Part shown: one piece after another, positions 51,280-61,068 of the stretch
Position numbering within the stretch: position 1 is the first letter of the stretch
Layout: every line of letters starts with the position of its first letter
The notes under the pieces: model-generated
The model's database searches: none
The model's input: the letters and a program-made list of their open reading frames with translations, nothing else
What the model was told of the DNA's origin: nothing
Origin: Sphingomonas psychrotolerans
Lineage (GTDB): Bacteria; Pseudomonadota; Alphaproteobacteria; Sphingomonadales; Sphingomonadaceae
Assembly (NCBI RefSeq): GCF_002796605.1
Contig: NZ_CP024923.1
Span: forward strand, 3,231,501-3,295,500
Reading direction: 5' to 3'
Length of the DNA: 64,000 bases
Position numbers and translations under genes: made by a program

Positions 51280-53518
51280 AGCCGAGCGGCTGGATCGCCG
51301 AGGCCTGCTGCTTGAGCCGGCCCGACATCGCTTCGTATTCCTGTTCCATCTCGACCGTCACCGTCGCGCGCGAATCGGCGAGCGCCGCTTCGAAATGCGT
51401 CTTCGTCACCTCGCGAGCCTGAAGCGACTCGCGCAGAGCGACGAGACCGGCGCGGCGGACAACGTCCTCGAGATCGGCGCCGGTGTAGCGCGGCGTCTGC
51501 TCGGCGATGTCGCCGAGGTCGACGTCGCTCGCGAGCGGCATTTTCTCGGTCTGGATGCGCAGGATACGCTCGCGCCCCGCCTTGTCGGGAACGCCGACAT
51601 AGATCAGCTCGTCGAAACGCCCCGGGCGGAGCAGCGCCGGGTCGATCAAATTGGGCCGATTGGTCGCGCCGATCACCACCACCGACTGGAGCTCCTCGAG
51701 CCCGTCCATCTCCGAGAGGATGGTGTTGACCACGCGTTCGGTCGCCTGCGGCTCGCCGAGGCCGCCACCGCGCGCCGGCACCAGCGAGTCGAGTTCGTCG
51801 ATGAAGATCACGCAGGGTGCGACCTGGCGCGCGCGGGCGAACAGCCGGGCGATCTGCTGCTCGGATTCGCCATACCATTTGCTGAGCAAGTCGCTCGATT
51901 TGGTGGCGATGAAGTTCGCCTCCGCTTCACGCGCGACGGCCTTGGCGAGCAAGGTCTTGCCGGTGCCCGGCGGACCGTAGAGCAGGAAGCCCTTGGCTGG
52001 GCGGATGCCGAGCCGGCGGAACGCATCGGGATCCTTGAGCGGCAGCTCGACGCCTTCCTTCAGCCGCATCTGCGCGTCGTCGAGCCCGCCGACATCGTCC
52101 CAGCGGACCTGCGGCGCTTGCACCATCACTTCGCGCATCGCCGATGGCTGGACGCGCTTGATCGCCTCGACGAAATCGTCGCGGGTGACCGACAGGGTAT
52201 CGAGCACTTCGGCCGGGATGCTGCCATCCTCGAGATTGAGCCGCGGCATGATCCGGCGCACCGATTCGATCGCCGCCTCACGCGTGAGCGCGGCGAGATC
52301 GGCGCCGACGAAGCCGTAAGTGGTGCGCGCAAGCTCGGCCAGATCGACATCCTCGGCGAGCGGCATGCCGCGGGTGTGGATGCCGAGAACCTCGCGGCGG
52401 CCGCGCTCGTCGGGCACGCCGACGACGATCTCGCGATCGAACCGGCCGGGACGCCGCAGCGCCTCGTCGATCGCCTCGGGGCGGTTGGTCGCCGCGATCA
52501 CCACGATGTTGGCGCGCGCCTCGAGTCCGTCCATCAGCGTCAGCAGCTGCGCGACGAGGCGCTTTTCGGCCTCGCCCGACACCTGCCCCCGCTTGGGCGC
52601 TATCGAATCGATCTCGTCGATGAACACGATCGATGGCGCCGATTTGGCGGCTTCCTCGAACACCTGGCGCAGCCGGCTTTCCGATTCGCCATAAGCCGAG
52701 CCCATGATCTCGGGGCCGTTGATCAGATGGAAATTGGCGTCGCTCTCATTGGCCACCGCACGTGCGAGCCGGGTCTTGCCGGTGCCGGGCGGCCCATGGA
52801 GCAGCACTCCCTTGGGCGGATCGACGCCGAGGCGCTGGAACAATTCGGGATAGCGCAGCGGCAATTCGACCATCTCGCGCAGCTGATCGATCGTCCCGGC
52901 CATGCCGCCGATATCGTCATAAGTGACGTCGGCGCGCCGGCTCTCCGAAGCTTCCTCATATTCGGGGCGCAATTCGACTTCGGTATTCTCGTCGATATGG
53001 ACGATGCCCTTGGGCGCCGCCGAGACCACGGCGAGACGGATCTCCTGCAGCGCATAAGCCGGGGCATTGACCCAGCGCTGGACGTTGGGATCGACCACGC
53101 GGTGATGCCCGGCGGTGGCGACGATGTCGCCTTGGGCGAGCGGGCGGCCATAAAAAGTGCGCTGGAGCGCCTGAGCCGAACCCTGGAGTCGTAGATTGGC
53201 TTGTGCAGGTGCGAACACCACCCGCGTTGCAGGTTTGGACGCCGCCTTGCGCACTTCGACGAAATCACCCGAGCCGACGCCGGCATTGGCGCGCTGGAGG
53301 CCGTCGATGCGGAGCAGTTCGAGACCCTCGTCCTCAGTATAAGGCAGCACCGCGCGGGCCGGCGTGGCACGCTTGCCCACGATCTCGATCACTTCGCCTT
53401 CGGTGATGCCCAAAGCCGCCATCAGCGTGCGCGGGATATGCGCGAGGCCGCGGCCGCTGTCTTCGGGCCGGCTATTGGCAACCTGGAGCTTGCGCCCTCT
53501 GCTTTCGTCGTCCGCCAC
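51230..53518 (-). CDS. CDC48/VCP-type AAA+ ATPase with two AAA modules
   Basis: Hexameric unfoldase of the CDC48/VAT family (762 aa). The N-terminal double-psi barrel (about 1-190, [19 protein letters not shown]) is the substrate/adaptor domain. D1 has Walker A GPPGTGKT at 242-249 and Walker B IVFIDEID at 297-304. D2 has Walker A at 515-522 and Walker B VIFIDELD at 570-577. Both second regions of homology are intact ([38 protein letters not shown]). It starts at GTG 53518 with AAGGAA upstream. No protease or adaptor gene is adjacent, so its client is unknown. Confidence 0.93.
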   Translation of the reverse strand: MADDESRGRKLQVANSRPEDSGRGLAHIPRTLMAALGITEGEVIEIVGKRATPARAVLPYTEDEGLELLRIDGLQRANAGVGSGDFVEVRKAASKPATRVVFAPAQANLRLQGSAQALQRTFYGRPLAQGDIVATAGHHRVVDPNVQRWVNAPAYALQEIRLAVVSAAPKGIVHIDENTEVELRPEYEEASESRRADVTYDDIGGMAGTIDQLREMVELPLRYPELFQRLGVDPPKGVLLHGPPGTGKTRLARAVANESDANFHLINGPEIMGSAYGESESRLRQVFEEAAKSAPSIVFIDEIDSIAPKRGQVSGEAEKRLVAQLLTLMDGLEARANIVVIAATNRPEAIDEALRRPGRFDREIVVGVPDERGRREVLGIHTRGMPLAEDVDLAELARTTYGFVGADLAALTREAAIESVRRIMPRLNLEDGSIPAEVLDTLSVTRDDFVEAIKRVQPSAMREVMVQAPQVRWDDVGGLDDAQMRLKEGVELPLKDPDAFRRLGIRPAKGFLLYGPPGTGKTLLAKAVAREAEANFIATKSSDLLSKWYGESEQQIARLFARARQVAPCVIFIDELDSLVPARGGGLGEPQATERVVNTILSEMDGLEELQSVVVIGATNRPNLIDPALLRPGRFDELIYVGVPDKAGRERILRIQTEKMPLASDVDLGDIAEQTPRYTGADLEDVVRRAGLVALRESLQAREVTKTHFEAALADSRATVTVEMEQEYEAMSGRLKQQASAIQPLGFIAPGMLRGRGPKGED

Positions 53519-53580
53519 TATGCTTTCCTTCAGGAGTGAAGGCGGAACATAGGAAGCCGGATTGCGTGCCGCGAGGGGGC

Positions 53581-53606
53581 AAAAAAATGGCGGGCCGAAG
53601 CCCGCC
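53581..53606 (-). terminator. Intrinsic terminator upstream of the CDC48-type gene
   Basis: On the minus strand GGCGGGC-TTCG-GCCCGCC forms a 7-bp GC stem with a stable UUCG tetraloop (53589-53606), followed by A and seven T (53587-53581). This is a textbook rho-independent terminator. It ends a transcript arriving from 53607 or higher, before the CDC48-type gene starts at 53518. Confidence 0.85.
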
Positions 53607-53645
53607 TTGGAAAGTTTTAGGAGAGGATGCCTGAAAGGCCTGCTC
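53581..53645 (-). ncRNA. Candidate small RNA (or attenuated leader)
   Basis: About 60 bases on the minus strand ending at the strong terminator. Upstream is a small hairpin (GCCT-TTC-AGGC), then a single-stranded CATCCTCTCCTAAAACTTTC, whose TCCTCTCCT is complementary to ribosome-binding sites. A weak promoter (TTGCAC ... CATAGA) lies just before. No convincing protein is encoded. The alternative is a transcription attenuator in the leader of the CDC48-type gene. The 5' end is a guess. Confidence 0.4.
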
Positions 53646-53712
53646 TATGTGCGACGCGGCATATTTTTGTGCAAGTGCGAAATGTTCCTTAGGTGGTTGC
53701 ACGGATTGCAAT

Positions 53713-53734
53713 CGTATACCGTCCGGGTAATACG
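53713..53734. promoter_or_regulatory. Candidate LysR-type binding site
   Basis: CGTAT-N12-ATACG is a perfect five-base inverted repeat, with near-dyad TACC/GGTA inside, in the gap between the LysR gene (plus) and the minus-strand small RNA/CDC48 region. LysR regulators typically bind such T-N11/12-A dyads near their own divergent promoter. The rest of the 53519-53813 gap holds only the terminator and small RNA candidate. Confidence 0.4.
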
Positions 53735-53813
53735 TTCCATGCTCGTGCTGTGAGGGCTTGCATGCGTTCGAACGCTTGGCGTAGCTTGTATTGCAGTGCA
53801 CAAAAGAAAGACC

Positions 53814-54704
53814 ATGCGCAGGCTACCGCCCCTCACCGCCATCGAAGCTTTTGTCCAGGTCGCGCGGCTCGGTTCGATCAAGGCCGCGGCGGAAGAGCTG
53901 GCATTGTCCTCGCCTGCGCTGAGCCGCCGGGTCCAGGCGCTCGAACGCTTCATCGGCAAGCCGCTGTTCGAGCGGCGCCATCAGGCGCTCAGACTCAACG
54001 ACGACGGCGATCGCCTGCTTGGCATGATCGCGCCGGCGCTCGACGCGATGACCGACGCGGTCGAGGCGATGACCAGCGGCGGCGAATTGCTCAGGCTACG
54101 CCTCGGCGTACTGCCGCTCTATGCGACCCAGCAGCTGCTTCCACGCCTGCCCGAGCTCAAGCGGCGCCATCCCGAACTGCACCTCGACGTCGACACCGCC
54201 GGCTATGGCGTGGCGCGGCTGGGCGATGGGCTCGACGCGGCGATCGTGATCGCGCGCGACATCGATCCTGGCTTCTATTCGAAGCGGCTCGATCGCAATC
54301 GCGTTCATGTGATCGGATCGCGCGCTCTGATCGAAGGCCCCGATCCGGTCACTCGCCCCGAGCAGCTTTCGAAGCTCACCGCTCTGGTGCATCGCGACAT
54401 GCCCGAGACCTTCACTGCGTGGCGCGCGGCGGCGGGCTTCCCCGATCTCGAGCCGCTGGCGATCGATCATTTCGATTCGGGCAATCTGATGCTCGAGGCG
54501 GCGGCGCAGGGTCTCGGCGTCGCCTTCATGCTCGAATCGCATTTCGAGGCGGCGCGCGACGAGCGGCTCGTCCAGCTCTTCGACCTGACGGTGGAGAGCC
54601 ATTACAGCTATTGGTTCGTCTGTCGCCCCCGGGCGCTCGGCCAGCGCCCGGTGAAGATCTTCCACGACTGGCTGATCGAGGCATTGCGGGCGGAGAGCGC
54701 CTGA
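53814..54704 (+). CDS. LysR family transcriptional regulator (GcvA-like)
   Basis: LysR-type regulator (296 aa). The N-terminal winged helix-turn-helix is LTAIEAFVQVARLGSIKAA AEELALSSPALSRRVQALE, the GcvA-like subgroup. The C-terminal effector domain has the LysR substrate-binding pattern (LRLGVLPLYATQQLLPRLP and AAAQGLGVAFMLES). I use ATG 53814; the GTG at 53796 adds six unconserved residues. Likely target: the divergent minus-strand transcripts. Inducer unknown. Confidence 0.9.
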   Translation: MRRLPPLTAIEAFVQVARLGSIKAAAEELALSSPALSRRVQALERFIGKPLFERRHQALRLNDDGDRLLGMIAPALDAMTDAVEAMTSGGELLRLRLGVLPLYATQQLLPRLPELKRRHPELHLDVDTAGYGVARLGDGLDAAIVIARDIDPGFYSKRLDRNRVHVIGSRALIEGPDPVTRPEQLSKLTALVHRDMPETFTAWRAAAGFPDLEPLAIDHFDSGNLMLEAAAQGLGVAFMLESHFEAARDERLVQLFDLTVESHYSYWFVCRPRALGQRPVKIFHDWLIEALRAESA

Positions 54705-54710
54705 ATTCCC

Positions 54711-54788
54711 GTCATCCCGGCGAACGCCGGGATCTCAGGCAGCAGGGACGCCGGTACGGCACGAGACCCCGGCTTTCGCCGGGGTGAC
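54711..54788. repeat. Dispersed palindromic repeat (copy A)
   Basis: Arms GTCATCCCGGCGAACGCC... and its near reverse complement ...CTTTCGCCGGGGTGAC agree at 23 of 26 positions, separated by 26 bases. It fills the gap between convergent lysR and cyclophilin genes and could terminate transcription from both sides. Related to the copies at 57224 and 46358. Confidence 0.75.
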
Positions 54789-54791
54789 GAA

Positions 54792-55247
54792 TCAGGCCTC
54801 CGTCCGTGCCTTGACGATCTTGCCGGGAGCGCGCGGCGGCTCGCCCTTGGGGAGCGCGTCGACATGCTCCATGCCTTCGGTGACTTCGCCCCACACCGTA
54901 TACTGACGGTCGAGGAAGGTCGCATCGTCGAGGCAGATGAAGAATTGCGAATTGGCGGTATTCGGATCGTTGGTCCGCGCCATCGAGCAGACGCCGCGGA
55001 CGTGCGGCTCGGCGCTGAATTCCTGATTGAGGTTGGGCTCCTTCGAGCCACCCATGCCGGTGCCCGAGGGATCGCCGCCTTGTGCCATGAAGCCGTCGAT
55101 GACGCGGTGGAAGATCACCCCGTCATAGAAGCCGTCATCGGCGAGCTTGACGATCCGCTCGACATGCTTCGGCGCGAGATCGGGGCGCAGCTTGATGCGG
55201 ACATCACCGCTGTCGAGAGTCAGGACGAGCGTGCTGGGTTCGGACAT
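54792..55247 (-). CDS. Peptidyl-prolyl cis-trans isomerase (cyclophilin)
   Basis: Single-domain cyclophilin (151 aa), cytoplasmic since no signal peptide is present. The catalytic Arg is in VIFHRVIDGFMAQGGDP, followed by GMGGSKEPNLNQEFSAEPH, MARTNDPNTANSQFFIC and the Trp of QYTVWGEVTEGM. The ATG at 55247 starts at once with the domain. It converges on the LysR gene across repeat copy A. PpiB-type; ordinary. Confidence 0.94.
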   Translation of the reverse strand: MSEPSTLVLTLDSGDVRIKLRPDLAPKHVERIVKLADDGFYDGVIFHRVIDGFMAQGGDPSGTGMGGSKEPNLNQEFSAEPHVRGVCSMARTNDPNTANSQFFICLDDATFLDRQYTVWGEVTEGMEHVDALPKGEPPRAPGKIVKARTEA

Positions 55248-55360
55248 GGGCTACTCCCTAAATTATCGCCGCGGCTCTGGCAGGGTCGCGAGTGACTTGC
55301 AACACGCTCGCTGCATTGGCACTAGCGGCGCGAACCGGGGCGCAACAGGGAGGTCGGACG

Positions 55361-56770
55361 ATGAGCGAGACCGAACTTCATCCCGAGCAGCAGCCGCCTG
55401 AAAGCGAGCTCGACGAGGACGACCGGCTCAAGCCCGAGTTCGTCAGCGCGGTGCTCGAGGCCGTTGCGGCAGGCGATGCCGAGACTGCCCGGATGCGGGT
55501 CGCCCCGCTCCATCCCGCCGACATCGCCGATCTGGTCGAACTGACCCCGGCCGAATTGCGCCCGGCATTGGCTGCGGCAATCAGCGACCTGATCGACGGC
55601 GACGTGCTCGCCGAGATGAACGACTGGGTGCGCGAGGCACTGGTCGACGCGCTCGAACCGCACCAGGTCGCGGACATCGCCGCCGAGCTCGATACCGACG
55701 ACGCCGTCGCGATCATCGAGGACATGGATTTCGAGGACCAGCGCGAAGTGCTGCGCGCGCTCGACCCCGACGACCGCGCCGCGATCGAGGAAGCACTCTC
55801 TTATCCCGAAGAGACCGCCGGCCGCCTGATGCAGCGCGAGCTGATCGCCGTGCCCGAGCATTGGACCGTCGGCGATGTGCTCGATTATCTGCGCGGCCAC
55901 GAAGAGCTGGCCACCGACTTCTGGGAAATCTTCGTCGTCGATCCGGCGCATCACCCGGTCGGCACCTGCGCGCTTTCGTGGATCCTGCGCACGCCGCGCG
56001 GAGTCTCGATCTCCGACGTGATGAAGCGCGAGCAGACGCTGATTCCGGGCGATATGGACCAGGAAGAAGTTGCGCTCCGCTTCCAGAAATACGCGCTCAT
56101 TTCGGCTGCGGTGGTCGACAGCAGCGGTCGGCTGGTGGGCATGATCACCGTCGACGACGTGGTCCACATCATCTCCGAAGAAGCCGGCGAGGACATCCTG
56201 CGCCTCTCCGGCGCAGGCGATGGCGACATCAACGAGCCGGTACTGACCACGGTGCGCACCCGCCTGGTGTGGCTGGTGGTCAATCTGGGCACGGCGATGA
56301 TTGCCGCGTCGGTGGTCAATCTGTTCGACCGCGTGATCGCCGGCTATGCGCTGCTCGCAGCACTGATGGGCATCGTATCGGGGATGGGCGGCAACGCCGG
56401 CACCCAGACGCTGGCAGTGGTGGTGCGTGCGCTCGCGACCAACCAGCTGACCGAATCGAACATGACGCGCACCGTATTGCGCGAGTTGCGGATCGCCGCA
56501 GTCAACGGGCTTTCGCTCGGCGTGCTGATCGGGCTGGGCACGCTGGTGATCTTCCATAACCCGACCTTGTCGTTCGTGTTCGGGTTGGCGATCCTCATCA
56601 ACAATTTGATCGCGGGGCTGGCCGGTGTGCTGATCCCGCTGACGATGGACCGGCTGCGGATCGATCCCGCTGTCTCCTCCGCCGTGTTCGTGACATTGAT
56701 GACCGACTCGCTGGGCTTCTTCGCGTTTCTCGGGCTCGCCACCTTGTTCCGCGTGCATGGCGGCGCTTGA
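55361..56770 (+). CDS. mgtE: Magnesium transporter MgtE
   Basis: Mg2+ channel/transporter (469 aa). An acidic N domain (about 25-160, repeats such as LHPADIADLVELTPAELRP) is followed by two CBS domains (MQRELIAVPEHWTVGDVLD and MKREQTLIPGDMDQEEVAL). Five membrane helices make up the pore, including the signature ALMGIVSGMGGNAGTQTLA. GGGAGG stands before the ATG at 55361. In homologues the N and CBS domains close the pore when Mg2+ is plentiful. Slightly longer N-terminus than usual. Confidence 0.94.
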   Translation: MSETELHPEQQPPESELDEDDRLKPEFVSAVLEAVAAGDAETARMRVAPLHPADIADLVELTPAELRPALAAAISDLIDGDVLAEMNDWVREALVDALEPHQVADIAAELDTDDAVAIIEDMDFEDQREVLRALDPDDRAAIEEALSYPEETAGRLMQRELIAVPEHWTVGDVLDYLRGHEELATDFWEIFVVDPAHHPVGTCALSWILRTPRGVSISDVMKREQTLIPGDMDQEEVALRFQKYALISAAVVDSSGRLVGMITVDDVVHIISEEAGEDILRLSGAGDGDINEPVLTTVRTRLVWLVVNLGTAMIAASVVNLFDRVIAGYALLAALMGIVSGMGGNAGTQTLAVVVRALATNQLTESNMTRTVLRELRIAAVNGLSLGVLIGLGTLVIFHNPTLSFVFGLAILINNLIAGLAGVLIPLTMDRLRIDPAVSSAVFVTLMTDSLGFFAFLGLATLFRVHGGA

Positions 56771-56813
56771 CGGCGACCTTGAACGGTCAGGCACACGCGC
56801 CACATCGAGTGTC

Positions 56814-57215
56814 ATGCCGCTACATCTGACCAAAGTCGCCTATGGCTGCGACAGCATCGAATATCTGCAGGAACGCCTCGCACTCAAGGCCGCGCATCAG
56901 CCGGCGTTTCTCACCACACGGTATCTGCCCAAAAGGCACGAAGAGATTGTCGGCGGCTCGCTGTTCTGGATCATCAAGCACCAGCTGATCGGCCGTTCCC
57001 CGATCAGCGGCTTCGGTGAGGCTGAGGGCGGACGCGTGGCGATCTATCTCGAGCCGAAGCTGGTGCTCGTCCAGGCGCGACCGAAACGCGCGCACCAGGG
57101 CTGGCGCTATCTGGAGGGCGCGGACGCGCCGACCGACCTGGGCGAAGCGGGCGCGGGGATTTCCGAACTGCCGCCGGGGTTGGTCGGCGAACTCGCTGCG
57201 ATGGGACTGATTTGA
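56814..57215 (+). CDS. DUF1489 family protein
   Basis: Conserved alphaproteobacterial protein of unknown function (133 aa). Typical blocks are MPLHLTKVAYGCDSIEYLQ, TTRYLPKRHEEIVGGSLFW IIKHQLIGRSPI and RVAIYLEPKLVLVQARPKR AHQGWRYL. The last part contains Trp/Tyr residues suggesting a binding pocket. The frame is open upstream into mgtE, but conservation starts at ATG 56814. It follows mgtE and may be co-transcribed. Confidence 0.85.
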   Translation: MPLHLTKVAYGCDSIEYLQERLALKAAHQPAFLTTRYLPKRHEEIVGGSLFWIIKHQLIGRSPISGFGEAEGGRVAIYLEPKLVLVQARPKRAHQGWRYLEGADAPTDLGEAGAGISELPPGLVGELAAMGLI

Positions 57216-57223
57216 CCTAAATC

Positions 57224-57302
57224 GTCATCCCGGGAAGGCCGGGATCACATGCCGGCATAGGTTGCGCTTGCCGCCTGAGGCCCCGGCTTTCGCCGGGGTG
57301 GC
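57224..57302. repeat. Dispersed palindromic repeat (copy B)
   Basis: Arms GTCATCCCGGGAAGGCCGGG and CCCCGGCTTTCGCCGGGGTG form an inverted repeat of the same design as copy A, again exactly between convergent genes (DUF1489 and msrA). The central 28 bases differ from copy A, so the arms are the conserved part. Confidence 0.75.
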
Positions 57303-57304
57303 GA

Positions 57305-57961
57305 TCAATTCGCCAGTTGCGGGAAGGCGTTGCGGAAGGCGGCGACCTTGGGTTTGTCCCAGCGCACGATGTAGGGGTGGGTCGGGTTTCGCCAGAAGAA
57401 GTCCTGATGCGAGGATTCGGCCGGATAGAAGGTCCCGCTCTCGATCCGGGTCACGATCGGCTTCGCCCACGCTTTGGTGCGGCCGAGCTGCGCGATATAG
57501 GCGGTCGCGACGCGGCGCTGGGCATCGTCCTGCGGGAAGATCGCCGAGCGATAGCTGGGACCGGTATCGGGGCCCTGCCGGTTGAGCTGGGTCGGATCGT
57601 GCGCGATCGAGAAATAGACGCGCAGCAAGGTGCCGTAGCTCACCTTCCGCGGATCATAGACGATGCGCACCACCTCGGCATGGCCAGTGCGTTCGGTCGA
57701 GACCTTGCTGTAATTCGCGGTGCTGCGCGTGCCACCGGCGTAGCCGCTGGTCACCGAATGCACGCCCTTCACCGACTGGAAAACCGCTTCCATTCCCCAG
57801 AAGCAGCCACCGGCGAGCACCGCGACTTGCTGGTTTTTGCCGCCCGTCACATCCTGCGCGGGCGGCGGGATCGGCACCGCGCGCTCGGCGGCGGGGGCAG
57901 CGATCGCCGGCAGCAGCGCAGCAGCGCCGGCGAGACCAAGGGGAAGGGCCCATTTCAGCAT
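57305..57961 (-). CDS. msrA: Peptide-methionine (S)-S-oxide reductase MsrA, exported
   Basis: Methionine sulfoxide reductase A (218 aa). The catalytic Cys53 is in the GGCFWGMEAVFQSVKGV motif, followed by GYAGGTRSTANYSKVSTERT and GPSYRSAIFPQDDAQRR. Unlike cytoplasmic MsrA it begins with a signal peptide (MLKWALPLGLAGAAALLPAIAAPAAA), so it should repair periplasmic proteins. No MsrB domain is fused. It lies downstream of the aspartate aminotransferase on the same strand, with 26 bases between them. Confidence 0.92.
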   Translation of the reverse strand: MLKWALPLGLAGAAALLPAIAAPAAERAVPIPPPAQDVTGGKNQQVAVLAGGCFWGMEAVFQSVKGVHSVTSGYAGGTRSTANYSKVSTERTGHAEVVRIVYDPRKVSYGTLLRVYFSIAHDPTQLNRQGPDTGPSYRSAIFPQDDAQRRVATAYIAQLGRTKAWAKPIVTRIESGTFYPAESSHQDFFWRNPTHPYIVRWDKPKVAAFRNAFPQLAN

Positions 57962-57987
57962 GGGCGCAAGATCGTCGTTCGCGCGCC

Positions 57988-59223
<1,236 letters not shown>

Positions 59224-60990
59224 CTATACGTCCGCGTTCGCGGCTTCCGCAACTGTAACGGCTGAAACCAGTCCGCGCAGCGCGTTGCCGAGCTGGAAAC
59301 CAGCGGCGAGATCCGCGGGGCGCAGATCGCGTTCGATCGCCTGGCCGCTCGCGATCAGCTCTGCGCGGAGCACCCCCGGCAGCAGCCCGCGCGCGAGCGG
59401 CGGGGTGAGTAAAATGCCGTCCCGTTCGACGAAGACATTGGTGAAGCTGCCTTCGGTGAGGAAGCCCTCGGGATCGGTGAACAGAACTTCCCACGTGCCC
59501 GCCGCGGACCGCGCGCGATCGTAAAAGCCCCGGCGACTGGTCTTGTGGCGCAGGCGAAAGTCGTCCGGCGCGACTTCGTGGCGACGCAACGCGACACGCA
59601 CGGGCTGGTCGGGCGCTTCGGGGAGCGGGCTTATGCCGATCGAAATCGCTCCCGACGGCGCGAGCAGCAGCCGCACCTTCGAGGCGGTCCGCAGCCGGAA
59701 TGTGGCGGCCTGGAGCTCGTTGCGTACCGTATGCCGGTCGAACGCGAAGCCAAACACGGCGGCGCTTTCCTTCATCCGGGTAAGGTGGCGCTCGAGCAAA
59801 GGCATGCCGTCGAGCGGATCGAAGCGCATCGTCTCGATCAGGTCGAAGGCGCGCTCACCCGCAGTCACGAACGCCCCCTTGGCGAGGCATTCCTGCCATT
59901 CCTGATCGGGGTCCGAATCGGCAACCACGCCCGACCCTAAACCCAAAATCGCGGTCGAGTCGCCCCCGACAAGCGTCAGCGTGCGGATCGCAACATTGAA
60001 CATCGCATCACCGCTGGCATCGAGCCGGCCGATCGCGCCGGTATAGACGCCGCGCGGGGCATCCTCGGTCTCGGCGATGATCTGCATCGCGCGCAGCTTG
60101 GGCGCGCCGGTGATCGAGCCGCAGGGGAAGAGCGCGGCGAGCGCATCGATCGCGTCGCGCTCCGGATCGATGGTCGCGGTGATCTCCGACACCATCTGAT
60201 GGACGGTCGGGTAATGCTCGACGTGGAAGAGTCGCGGCACCGCGACGCTGCCTGGGCGTGCGACGCGGCTGAGATCGTTGCGCATCAGATCGACGATCAT
60301 CAGATTCTCGGCGCGTTGCTTGGGGTCGGCGCGCAATGCCCCGGCATTGGCCATGTCCTGGGCAGAATCCGTGTCGCGCAGCGCAGTCCCCTTCATCGGC
60401 CGGGCGGACAGGGTTCCCGCATCGAGGGCGAAGAACAGCTCGGGCGAGAAGGAGAGCAGCCACTCGTCGCCGGTGGCGATCAGCGCGCCATAGCCCGCCG
60501 CCGCACGGTTCCGCAGCAGCGCATAGACGGCGGCGGGCGCGCCCATGGTGGCCACTTCGGCGCGGAAGGTGAGGTTGGCCTGATAGATGTCCCCCGCGGT
60601 GATGCGTCCGGCGACATGCGCGAAGCTTTCCGCATAAGCGTGGCGCTCGATCATCGGCCGGGGGGCGCCGGCCCATGCCCCGGCGGGGTCGGGCAGAACG
60701 GCCTGAGAATCGACCTCGCGATACCCGCGGAACAGCCCGAACCAGAGCAGCGGTCCGGGGGCACCAAGATCCGCAAGCTTCGGCTCGATCCCCGCCGCCG
60801 CCTCGTAGCGCAGATAGCCCGCCGCATCGAGGCCGCGCGCACGCGCTGCGCGAAGGATCTCGAGCGCCGGCTGCACCGCGTCGGGCGAGTCGGCACGGAC
60901 GATCTCGACCGGATCGGCATAAAGCCGCGCCGCCGCGCCGCCTGGACGGGCATCGTCGAGCAGCACGAAAGGAGGAGGGGGCAACGCCAT
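59224..60990 (-). CDS. pabB: Aminodeoxychorismate synthase I fused to aminodeoxychorismate lyase
   Basis: Fusion (588 aa) of two 4-aminobenzoate enzymes for folate synthesis. The N-terminal PabB-type chorismate-binding domain has GDIYQANLTF, PMKGTALRDTDSAQD, LMIVDLMRNDLSRVA and FPCGSITGAPKLRAMQII. From about residue 400 a class IV aminotransferase (PabC) domain follows, with RHKTSRRGFYDRAR providing the PLP Lys and EGSFTNVFVERDGILLTPP. The glutaminase PabA is not next to it. ATG 60990 is preferred; ATG 61002 is an alternative four residues longer. It diverges from the metallo-hydrolase. Confidence 0.92.
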   Translation of the reverse strand: MALPPPPFVLLDDARPGGAAARLYADPVEIVRADSPDAVQPALEILRAARARGLDAAGYLRYEAAAGIEPKLADLGAPGPLLWFGLFRGYREVDSQAVLPDPAGAWAGAPRPMIERHAYAESFAHVAGRITAGDIYQANLTFRAEVATMGAPAAVYALLRNRAAAGYGALIATGDEWLLSFSPELFFALDAGTLSARPMKGTALRDTDSAQDMANAGALRADPKQRAENLMIVDLMRNDLSRVARPGSVAVPRLFHVEHYPTVHQMVSEITATIDPERDAIDALAALFPCGSITGAPKLRAMQIIAETEDAPRGVYTGAIGRLDASGDAMFNVAIRTLTLVGGDSTAILGLGSGVVADSDPDQEWQECLAKGAFVTAGERAFDLIETMRFDPLDGMPLLERHLTRMKESAAVFGFAFDRHTVRNELQAATFRLRTASKVRLLLAPSGAISIGISPLPEAPDQPVRVALRRHEVAPDDFRLRHKTSRRGFYDRARSAAGTWEVLFTDPEGFLTEGSFTNVFVERDGILLTPPLARGLLPGVLRAELIASGQAIERDLRPADLAAGFQLGNALRGLVSAVTVAEAANADV

Positions 60991-61068
60991 CGCGATGCGC
61001 ATGCCGCCGCCGATGCGCCGCGGCAAGCCCGTGTTGCCGCGACAGGCACCGCCTCCTATCTGCCAGGC

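Noticed and set aside
51395..53194. Plus-strand open frame of 599 codons opposite the CDC48-type gene
   Set aside because: Antisense shadow of two well-conserved AAA modules; no recognisable domain.
53472..53801. Minus-strand 109-codon frame across the small RNA region
   Set aside because: It runs through the terminator hairpin and into the CDC48 5' end in another frame, has no good ribosome site and no motif.
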